From: Bacteroidales bacterium
GTDB lineage: Bacteria; Bacteroidota; Bacteroidia; Bacteroidales; UBA932
Reading direction: 5' to 3'
Length of the DNA stretch: 42,106 bases
Assembly: GCA_024398125.1 (NCBI GenBank)
Contig: JAKSJO010000021.1
Span: 1 to 42,106 of the forward strand
Under the pieces are notes generated by a model. It saw nothing but the letters and a program-made list of their open reading frames with translations. It did no database searches and was not told the DNA's origin. Shown here piece by piece: positions 35,850-42,106 of this stretch; the stretch's first letter is position 1; the number at the start of each line of letters is the position of its first letter. Position numbers and translations under genes: made by a program.

Positions 35850-36740
35850 TTATCCGCCTATGATGGCATGTATTCCGTGGGCCTCGAATATCGCGGCGCT
35901 CTCGGCGAGCACTTCCTTCGAAGGCTCCTGCATGTCATAGTTGTCAGGGTTGTAGGTTGTGTGCATGCGGGCATGCTTGCCCTTGCCGATATCGTGGTAT
36001 GGAAGAAGGTTGACCTGCTTTGTCTTCCATGGAAGGGATTCCAGGAATGCAGCTGACTTTTCGATGTTCTCCTTGTCTGCATTCACGCCCACAATTAGCG
36101 GAATACGGATATAGAATTCAGCCCCTAGTTCAGTTGCAAGGCGGATGTTGTCCAGAATGATGTCATTCGAAACTCCTGTGTAGAACTTGTGCTTCTCTGC
36201 ATCCATGTGCTTTAGATCCACGAGAAGAAGCTCCGAATTGGCAATGACTTCGCGTACAACCTTTTCCGGCGCGAAGAGAGTCGTGTCCACGCAGCGGTGG
36301 AATCCCCTTTCTCCAAGTTCCTTGAGGATTTCAAGAAGATAGTCGGGGTGCATGAGAGGCTCGCCGCCGCAGATGGTCACACCACCGCCGCTGCCGGTCA
36401 TCACTCCCCTTTCCTTCTCGATCACGGCCATGAGCTCGTCCATTTCCCATTCCTTGCCGCACATCTCCAGCGCGATTGCAGGACATTCCTCGACGCACTT
36501 TCCGCAATTGATGCAATCCTTCAGCTCACGAGGATCGAGCCCGTTCGGACAGGCCTCGACGCAGCTCAGGCAGCCGATGCATTTCTGTTCCTTGAACAGA
36601 CGCTGGCGCTGGGCACGCTGGCTTTCAGGATTGTGACACCATACGCAACGGAGCGGGCACCCCTTCATGAAGATGGTGGTGCGGATGCCCGGTCCGTCGT
36701 TGATGGCGTAACGCTTGATATCGAATATCAGATTGCTCAT
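35850..36740 (-). CDS. Glycyl-radical enzyme activase (radical SAM, ferredoxin-type insert)
   Basis: A 296-residue radical SAM enzyme that installs the glycyl radical on its partner. The SAM cluster is Cys28, Cys32 and Cys35 (CxxxCxxC, KGCPLRCVWCHNPES). An inserted ferredoxin-like region has two CxxCxxCxxxC sets: Cys54/57/60/64 and Cys76/79/82/86. This arrangement is typical of activases for dehydratase-type GREs rather than plain PFL activase. The ATG overlaps the stop of the glycyl-radical enzyme gene by one base (TAATG). It is almost certainly the activator of that gene product. Confidence 0.95.
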   Translation of the reverse strand: MSNLIFDIKRYAINDGPGIRTTIFMKGCPLRCVWCHNPESQRAQRQRLFKEQKCIGCLSCVEACPNGLDPRELKDCINCGKCVEECPAIALEMCGKEWEMDELMAVIEKERGVMTGSGGGVTICGGEPLMHPDYLLEILKELGERGFHRCVDTTLFAPEKVVREVIANSELLLVDLKHMDAEKHKFYTGVSNDIILDNIRLATELGAEFYIRIPLIVGVNADKENIEKSAAFLESLPWKTKQVNLLPYHDIGKGKHARMHTTYNPDNYDMQEPSKEVLAESAAIFEAHGIHAIIGG

Positions 36741-39139
36741 TAGAGTTCCTCGTTCTCGGTACGTGCGATGATCTCGTTCTGGAGCTGTGCAGTCATATCG
36801 TTGAAGTAGTCAGAGTATCCTGCTACGCGGACGAGAAGGTCGCGGTAGTTGTCTGGATGGAGCTGAGCGTCCTCGAGGGTCGCGGTGTCAACGATGTTGA
36901 ACTGGATATGGTGTCCGCCGAGCTTGAAGTACTCACGGATGAGTGAAGAGAACTTCTTGAGGTCCTCGTCTCTCTTGAGGAGTGCAGGCACGAAACGTAC
37001 ATTGAGGAGGGTACCGCCTGACTTGGTCTGGTCGAGCTTGCCGAGCGACTTGATCACAGAGGTAGGTCCCTGGCAGTCTGAACCGTGTGAAGGAGATGTA
37101 CCGTCGGAGATTGCGAAGTGTGCGAAACGTCCGTTAGGAGTTGCACCGCAGACGCTTCCGAAGTAGTTGTGGCAGGTAGTAGAAAGCATGTTGAGACAGG
37201 TCTTGCCGCCACGGGTGTTAGGACGTCCTTCGATAGCCTTCACGAGATCCTCGTATACGCGTACAGCGATGGTATCGGCATACTCGTCGTCGTTTCCGAA
37301 GAATGGAGTGTGGTTGCGGATGTACTGACGCATCTTCTCCTCACCCTCGAAGTTCTTCTTGAGAGCCTCGAGCATCTGGTCCATGGTGAACTTCTTATCC
37401 TCGAAGATATGCTTCTTGATGGTTGTGAAGCAGTCGGTGATGGTTCCGAGACCGGTGCACTGGATATAGGTGGTGTTGTAACGTGCACCGCCGCTGTAGT
37501 AGTCACGGCCCTTCTCGATACAGTCGTCGATATAGAGGCTGAGGAAGGTTGCAGGAGCATAGAGAGAGAACATTCTCTCGATGTAGTTGTTGACTGAAAG
37601 CTTGAGGTTTACAAAGTATACCATCTGCTTGTGCCATGCATCGTATACCTCCTCGAAGCTCTTGAACTCACGAGGGTCGCCGGTCTGGAGACCGATAAGT
37701 TTGCCGGTCTCAGGATCGATACCGTTGTTGAGAGTGATTTCGAGGATCTTTGGAGTATTGAGGTAACCGGTGAGAAGGTAAGCCTCCTTACCGAATGCGC
37801 CGACCTCGATACAGCCTGAGCAACCGCCTTCGTTTGCATCCTCGCGGCTCTTGCCCTGACGCATGAGCTCCTTGGTATAGGTATCAGGGTTGAATACTGA
37901 AGGATATCCGAATCCCTGACGGATCACGCGGCAACCTGCGAGAAGGAACTCGTCCGGGGTCTTTTCCGAAATATGGATTGAAAGACCTGGCTGGAGCTCG
38001 TGAAGCTCTTCCTGGATTTCGAGGATCACGTAAGAAAGCTCGTTGGATCCATCCTCACCATCACGGGTGATACCACCGATGTTGATGTTGGTGAAGTCGT
38101 TGTAGGTACCTGACTCCTTTGCGGTAATACCTACCTTTGGAGGAGCTGGCTGGTTGTTGAACTTGATCCAGAGGCATGAGAGAAGCTCCTTTGCCTGGTC
38201 GCGGGTGATGGTACCCTCGGCGAGCTGCTTCTCGTAGAATGGCCAGAGATGCTGGTCGATGTGACCAGGGTTCATTGAATCCCAGCCGTTAAGCTCGGTC
38301 ACGGTTCCAAGGTGAACGAACCAGTACATCTGGATAGCCTCCCACATGTCACGTGGTGCATGTGCAGGAACCCAGTGGCATACTTCTGCGATCTTCTCGA
38401 GCTCGGCCTTGCGCTGAGGATCAGTCTCCTCGGCAGCCATCTTCTCTGCGAGCTCTGCGTGACGCTCAGCGAACACGATTGCAGCGTCACAGCTGATGCT
38501 CATGGCGGTCAACTCGTCGTTCTTGTCGGTAGCCTCAGGGTCGTTGATGTAATCAAGGCTTGCAATCTTCTTCGCGATTCTCTCCTTGACATCAAGAAGT
38601 CCCTCCTTGTAGAGCTTGCCGTCCATTGCGGTATGACCGGCGGCACGCTGCTCCATAAACTCGGTGAACACACCTGCAACGTAAGCCTCTTCCCACTCCT
38701 TAGGTACGTGGTTGAAGATGCGCTCGCGCTGGGTCTTGCCCTCCCAGTATGGAATCACCTCACGCTCGTAGGTGTCGATGTCCTCCTGGCTGATGTGGTA
38801 TGGCTGGAGGTCGCGGGTGTTGAGGACATTGAGGTCCTCTACTGAGTGACAGGTAAGCTCAGGGAATGTAGGAACGGCCTTTGGAAGTGGTCCACGCTCG
38901 CCGACGATAAGCTCGTCCTTGCCGATATAGATGGTCTTCTTCTTGCAGATCTCAAGGAAGTTTGATGCACGGAGGACAGGAAGAGGCATCTTGCCGTAGT
39001 TCTCCTTGTAGAAAGCGGTCTCGATAAGAGCACGCTCGATGGTAAGGGTGGTAGGAGTCTCGATGCTCTCGTTGCGGAGACGCTTGATACGATCGTTCAT
39101 TCCACCATCGTTACCTGGGTATTTCAGTGCGAAATTCAT
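36740..39139 (-). CDS. hypD: Glycyl-radical dehydratase, probably trans-4-hydroxy-L-proline dehydratase (HypD)
   Basis: A 799-residue glycyl radical enzyme. The active-site Cys443 and Glu445 (SGCIE) give the CxE signature of GRE dehydratases and exclude PFL, which has adjacent Cys-Cys. The radical Gly774 is in RVAGYSDYF. Alignment from memory to Clostridioides HypD is close along the length, with FTEFMEQRAAGHT, WIKFNNQPAPPKVGIT and TTCHNYFG. HypD converts trans-4-hydroxyproline to pyrroline-5-carboxylate, and the operon has P5C dehydrogenase and an X-Pro aminopeptidase. A start at Met14 (39100) would align better with HypD; I kept the upstream ATG. Other GRE dehydratases remain possible. Confidence 0.85.
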   Translation of the reverse strand: MNFALKYPGNDGGMNDRIKRLRNESIETPTTLTIERALIETAFYKENYGKMPLPVLRASNFLEICKKKTIYIGKDELIVGERGPLPKAVPTFPELTCHSVEDLNVLNTRDLQPYHISQEDIDTYEREVIPYWEGKTQRERIFNHVPKEWEEAYVAGVFTEFMEQRAAGHTAMDGKLYKEGLLDVKERIAKKIASLDYINDPEATDKNDELTAMSISCDAAIVFAERHAELAEKMAAEETDPQRKAELEKIAEVCHWVPAHAPRDMWEAIQMYWFVHLGTVTELNGWDSMNPGHIDQHLWPFYEKQLAEGTITRDQAKELLSCLWIKFNNQPAPPKVGITAKESGTYNDFTNINIGGITRDGEDGSNELSYVILEIQEELHELQPGLSIHISEKTPDEFLLAGCRVIRQGFGYPSVFNPDTYTKELMRQGKSREDANEGGCSGCIEVGAFGKEAYLLTGYLNTPKILEITLNNGIDPETGKLIGLQTGDPREFKSFEEVYDAWHKQMVYFVNLKLSVNNYIERMFSLYAPATFLSLYIDDCIEKGRDYYSGGARYNTTYIQCTGLGTITDCFTTIKKHIFEDKKFTMDQMLEALKKNFEGEEKMRQYIRNHTPFFGNDDEYADTIAVRVYEDLVKAIEGRPNTRGGKTCLNMLSTTCHNYFGSVCGATPNGRFAHFAISDGTSPSHGSDCQGPTSVIKSLGKLDQTKSGGTLLNVRFVPALLKRDEDLKKFSSLIREYFKLGGHHIQFNIVDTATLEDAQLHPDNYRDLLVRVAGYSDYFNDMTAQLQNEIIARTENEEL

Positions 39140-39158
39140 AGTTGTTTATTGATGTTTT

Positions 39159-40550
39159 TTATTTATTCATTGCTTCATAGACCTCGGCGATGGTCATAGG
39201 CTTCTTGATTGTACCCATGAGCTCAGCGCCCTTGTCTGTGATCATATAGTCAAGTTCATTGCGGAGACCTGAGAAGCCCTTCCACTTCTCAACCTCATCG
39301 TAGTTGATGAAATCAGCGAACTGCTTCTCTGCGTGCCACTTGTCGATAAGCTCAGGCATGAAATAGATACCTGGCTCGACAGTGAATACGAATCCCTTCT
39401 CCAGCGGACGTGCAAGTCTTAGAGACTTGAAACCGAACTGGGTACTCTTCTTCACGCCCTCAGGATAGCCTACGTACTGCTCGCCGAGGTTCTCCATGTC
39501 GTGAACGTCGAGACCCATCATGTGGCCGAGACCGCATGGGAAGAACAGTGCGTATGCGCCGATCTCGGCAGCTTCGCGTGCGTCGCCCTTCATCATGCCG
39601 AGTCCCTTCATGCCCTCGACAATCTTTGTTGCAGCTGCGAGGTGTGCCTCCTTGAAAGGAACGCCTGGCTTGAGGGTGTCGACTGCAGCCTGGAATGAAT
39701 CGAGATGGATGTTGTAGATCATCTCCTGCTGCTCTGTGAACTTGCTGCTTACAGGACATGCTGATGAGAGGTCTCCAGAGTAATGGAGAGGAGTCTCTGC
39801 ACCGGCGTCGAGAAGGAAGATGTCGCCCTCCTTGAGGGTATGTACGAATCCGTGGTTGTGGAGCACATGACCGTGGCTGGTGGCGATGGTAGGGAACGAG
39901 AGACGCCCGCCGCACTCGCATGCAACCTGCTCGACGGCAGCTGCGATCTCGCACTCATGCACGCCTGGCTTTGCCATACGGTATGCGGTAAGGTGCATGC
40001 GGGTAGAGATATCTACTGCCTTGGTGATCTCGGCGATTTCCTCGTCGGTCTTGTGATTTCTCATGTTCACTACAGCCTTGACAAACTCTACGCTTGCATA
40101 CATCTTCTGGGCAGCTGGAGCGATTCCGAGAAGCTCTGCAATCTTGAGCTTGTGCTCAGGACGGTAAGGAGGAAGGAAATGAACCTTCTGGCCCTTGTTG
40201 ATGGCTGCATGAAGGTATGATTCGAGGCTGCAGAGAGCCATGCTCTTGGCTACACCTACGATAGCACTCTTCTCAGCTACGGTAGGCTGGGTGCCCATCC
40301 ATACGAAGTCGTCGATGGTAAGCTCGTTTCCGAAGATGATCTCTTCGTCATTGTCAACGTCGATGACAGCTGCGAGTCCTGAATAGTCAAGACCGAAATA
40401 GTACGAGAAGGTACTGTCCTGGCGGAACATGTAGGTATTGTCCTCGTAGTTCATTGCGCTCTCGTCATTGCCGAGGAAGAGCAGCAGACCGCTGCCCATA
40501 GCCTTCTTGAGCTCGGCGCGGCGTGATATGTAGGTTTCCTTGCTGAACAT
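39159..40550 (-). CDS. M24B aminopeptidase P-family metallopeptidase (X-Pro peptidase)
   Basis: A 463-residue pita-bread metallopeptidase that cleaves Xaa-Pro bonds. Metal ligands are Asp248 (LLDAG), Asp260 (YSGDLSSACPVS), His343 (GLGHMMGLDVHD), Glu392 (TVEPGIYF) and Glu432 (GLRNELD). An N-terminal creatinase-type domain covers about 1-160. No signal peptide is seen, so it is cytosolic. I started it at the ATG at 40550; ten upstream codons are open but overlap the M64 gene end. It precedes hypD by 19 bases and would release proline or hydroxyproline-containing products. Confidence 0.92.
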   Translation of the reverse strand: MFSKETYISRRAELKKAMGSGLLLFLGNDESAMNYEDNTYMFRQDSTFSYYFGLDYSGLAAVIDVDNDEEIIFGNELTIDDFVWMGTQPTVAEKSAIVGVAKSMALCSLESYLHAAINKGQKVHFLPPYRPEHKLKIAELLGIAPAAQKMYASVEFVKAVVNMRNHKTDEEIAEITKAVDISTRMHLTAYRMAKPGVHECEIAAAVEQVACECGGRLSFPTIATSHGHVLHNHGFVHTLKEGDIFLLDAGAETPLHYSGDLSSACPVSSKFTEQQEMIYNIHLDSFQAAVDTLKPGVPFKEAHLAAATKIVEGMKGLGMMKGDAREAAEIGAYALFFPCGLGHMMGLDVHDMENLGEQYVGYPEGVKKSTQFGFKSLRLARPLEKGFVFTVEPGIYFMPELIDKWHAEKQFADFINYDEVEKWKGFSGLRNELDYMITDKGAELMGTIKKPMTIAEVYEAMNK

Positions 40551-40560
40551 GGTTATTGTT

Positions 40561-41889
40561 TTATTTTGTATAATATTCAATCATTCTTTCAATAGCGCGC
40601 TGGCATACAGGACAGAACGCCGGTGCTGTATTGTTGATCATTCGGCACTCCCAGAAAGGACGGTAGATGTCCTTTGCCATATAGCCGGCTCCTTCGTAGA
40701 GACCGACGACATTGAGAGTTGAATCAGTCGTAGGGACAGGTGTGCTCTCGTCGACCATATCTGCCCACTTGGATTCGAAGTCAACGAGAGTGGTGATGTT
40801 CGGTTCCCATGGCTCTACATCCAGAGGATAGTATCCTTCGTATGCGACAGGAGACTTGTAGTACTCATCACCCAGACCTGCGAAGCTGTGACCGAACTCA
40901 TGGATGAATACCTCGTTCGAGAGTTCGTTGTCGGCTGTTCCCATTGCATACGAATAGAAGATGCCGCCACCGCCGTATTTGGTTTCGTTCGCGATGACGA
41001 AGATCGCGTCAAACGGTGTTCCGCTGTAGACGTCTCCGATCTTGCGGTGATCCTGGATTGTGAGGTAACGGTCCTCGTAGAATGTGTCGAAACCGGAGTT
41101 GAATGCGGTATTGCGCCACTCGCCGAACTGAGGCTTGTCCACGCCTCCTTCTTCCGAAGCGCTCTCGATCAGCCATACGTTGAAGTCGTCGCGGTGGCTC
41201 TTATATGGTTCCATGGAGAAGAGATACTCCATGAACTTGTTTGCGTCCTTGTTGAGCTTGCCCATCTGGTCCTTTGTGTAGGCTTCGCCTGAGAACACAA
41301 GGTCAACCTTGTGGGCCATGTCTCCCTTGACCTGGAGAGGAATGACGTTGAAGTCATTGACCGGTCCGGGGATGATGTGTGTATCGGCAGGGTCGATCTC
41401 GAAGGAAGCGGCCTTCTCGAACAGTCCTGTCTTGCGGATACGGTAGTAGAACACTACGGTAACCTTTTCCTTAGGGCATGGCATCCATACACACTGGTTT
41501 GCCGCCATGTCTACATGCTTTGCCTGGTCGGTAGTGCGCCACTCCTCGAAGAGAGTTGAAAAACCTCTCGAGAAGATGAGCTTGTCCCCGCTGAAAACCT
41601 CGAAGAAGTACTGGCCATAGCCAAACTTGTCGATGAGCGAGTTCGGTGAACCTGCCCATGCGCACTCCTTGTAGATATCGCTGAGGAAGAACTCCTGCCT
41701 TTCGCTGTTTCCCGCAAAGACCATGTTGATGCGGAGGCGCTCAGGAGTGAAATATGTATCGTAGTCAACATCCTCGGTGCAGATGCTTGTCACTGTACCG
41801 TCGCCGATGACCACTTGGGTGTCTTTCTGTCCGCTGCAGCCGGAAAGCATGAGAATCGCCGCAGCTATGGAGAGAATGCTTCTTTTCAT
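40561..41889 (-). CDS. M64-family metallopeptidase lipoprotein
   Basis: A 442-residue exported zinc peptidase of the IgA-peptidase M64 family. Lipoprotein signal with Cys18 (LMLSGCSG). The zinc motif HEFGHSFAGLGDEYY starts at His330 (Glu331, His334). An N-terminal beta-rich domain (about 30-190) precedes it. In this setting it would trim host or dietary peptides at the cell surface; its true substrate is unknown. It is cotranscribed with the M24 peptidase gene that follows. Confidence 0.92.
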   Translation of the reverse strand: MKRSILSIAAAILMLSGCSGQKDTQVVIGDGTVTSICTEDVDYDTYFTPERLRINMVFAGNSERQEFFLSDIYKECAWAGSPNSLIDKFGYGQYFFEVFSGDKLIFSRGFSTLFEEWRTTDQAKHVDMAANQCVWMPCPKEKVTVVFYYRIRKTGLFEKAASFEIDPADTHIIPGPVNDFNVIPLQVKGDMAHKVDLVFSGEAYTKDQMGKLNKDANKFMEYLFSMEPYKSHRDDFNVWLIESASEEGGVDKPQFGEWRNTAFNSGFDTFYEDRYLTIQDHRKIGDVYSGTPFDAIFVIANETKYGGGGIFYSYAMGTADNELSNEVFIHEFGHSFAGLGDEYYKSPVAYEGYYPLDVEPWEPNITTLVDFESKWADMVDESTPVPTTDSTLNVVGLYEGAGYMAKDIYRPFWECRMINNTAPAFCPVCQRAIERMIEYYTK

Positions 41890-41909
41890 GTCGGAATTGA
41901 AATCATAAT

Positions 41910-41962
41910 CTTGCAGTCACGGCTCCCCTGCTTCAGACAGCACGGGAGCCGGATTCTGCAAG
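41910..41962. other. Two-tier hairpin between P5C dehydrogenase and M64 peptidase genes
   Basis: CTTGCAG (41910-41916) pairs with CTGCAAG (41956-41962) and, inside it, GGCTCCC (41921-41927) with GGGAGCC (41944-41950). It has no long T run on either side, so it is a weak terminator or an RNA-stability element between cotranscribed genes. Confidence 0.55.
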
Positions 41963-41981
41963 TATCAGAAAATCAACTTCA

Positions 41982-42106
41982 TTACTTCTTCATGTAAGTG
42001 TAATGGTAGTCGGTAGGAGAAACGAGAGTCTCCTTGATAACTCTAGGGAGTACCCAGCGGATGAGGTTGAACTCACCACCTGCCTTGTCGTTGGTACCTG
42101 AAGCAC
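41982..42106 (-). CDS. L-glutamate gamma-semialdehyde (P5C) dehydrogenase, C-terminal part
   Basis: Only the last about 41 residues lie in the window; the gene runs off the right edge. The translated end, ASGTNDKAGGEFNLIRWV and then LPRVIKET...TDYHYTYMKK, matches the C-terminus of the long RocA/PruA-type P5C dehydrogenase. It oxidises glutamate semialdehyde (the open form of P5C) to glutamate with NAD+. This supports the hydroxyproline breakdown reading of the downstream hypD. Confidence rests on a short sequence. Confidence 0.78.
   Translation of the reverse strand, partial: ASGTNDKAGGEFNLIRWVLPRVIKETLVSPTDYHYTYMKK

Noticed and set aside
36740-39139. Pyruvate formate-lyase or choline TMA-lyase as the identity of the glycyl radical enzyme
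   Set aside because: PFL needs adjacent Cys-Cys, whereas here one Cys is followed by Glu two residues later. Choline lyase shares the CxE signature but its usual microcompartment genes are absent, and the match to HypD is closer.

Overview
The window reads as a chromosomal segment of a Bacteroidota (Bacteroidales-type) genome. Base composition is moderate. Promoters have the Bacteroidota form (TTTG, about 17-19 bases, then TAnnTTTG), for example before rho, ligA, dnaA and the LptD-like gene. Gene content also fits: PorT/LptD-like outer-membrane proteins, Rho with a long disordered insert, the CASDH/NspC polyamine route, and IspG with a remnant of the three-domain form. Genes are packed tightly, often with 1-4 base stop/start overlaps. 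I see no rRNA, tRNA, insertion sequence, prophage or CRISPR array. This is mostly core genome plus two interesting metabolic operons. The exact genus cannot be fixed from the sequence alone.

Layout. 18-4285: a secreted DUF5695-like protein (minus), then a secreted SGNH hydrolase and a potassium channel with a C-terminal zinc ribbon (plus). 4343-13579: a translationally coupled plus-strand chain of ligA, a YihY/BrkB membrane protein, a RelA/SpoT homologue, an Ig-like lipoprotein, an outer-membrane protein and ispG. 13576-17394: the minus-strand operon rsfS-ftsH-cdsA-psd, sharing a divergent promoter region with birA (17454-18080, apparently lacking its C-terminal domain). 18077-21614: the minus-strand operon dnaA-pepD-rpe, preceded by a 294-base AT-rich, repeat-containing gap that could be an origin region. 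21909-25844: an amidase and a divergent LptD-like protein. 25966-28636: rho and clpP, ending at a strong terminator.

28699-34358 is a minus-strand polyamine operon: Orn/Lys/Arg-type decarboxylase, SpeE-like protein, agmatinase-type ureohydrolase, carboxynorspermidine dehydrogenase and carboxynorspermidine decarboxylase. It combines the hallmarks of two spermidine routes. Four of the five enzymes would suffice for the newer carboxyaminopropylagmatine route, and SpeE has lost conserved active-site residues. Its leader is about 320 bases long and holds two terminator-like hairpins with U runs in the sense direction, so an attenuator, riboswitch or small RNA is plausible.

34807-42106 is a minus-strand operon: P5C dehydrogenase (partial), an M64 metallopeptidase lipoprotein, an M24 X-Pro aminopeptidase, a glycyl radical enzyme that matches trans-4-hydroxy-L-proline dehydratase (HypD), its radical-SAM activase, and galE. 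Together they suggest peptide cleavage, release of proline/hydroxyproline, dehydration of hydroxyproline to pyrroline-5-carboxylate, and oxidation to glutamate.
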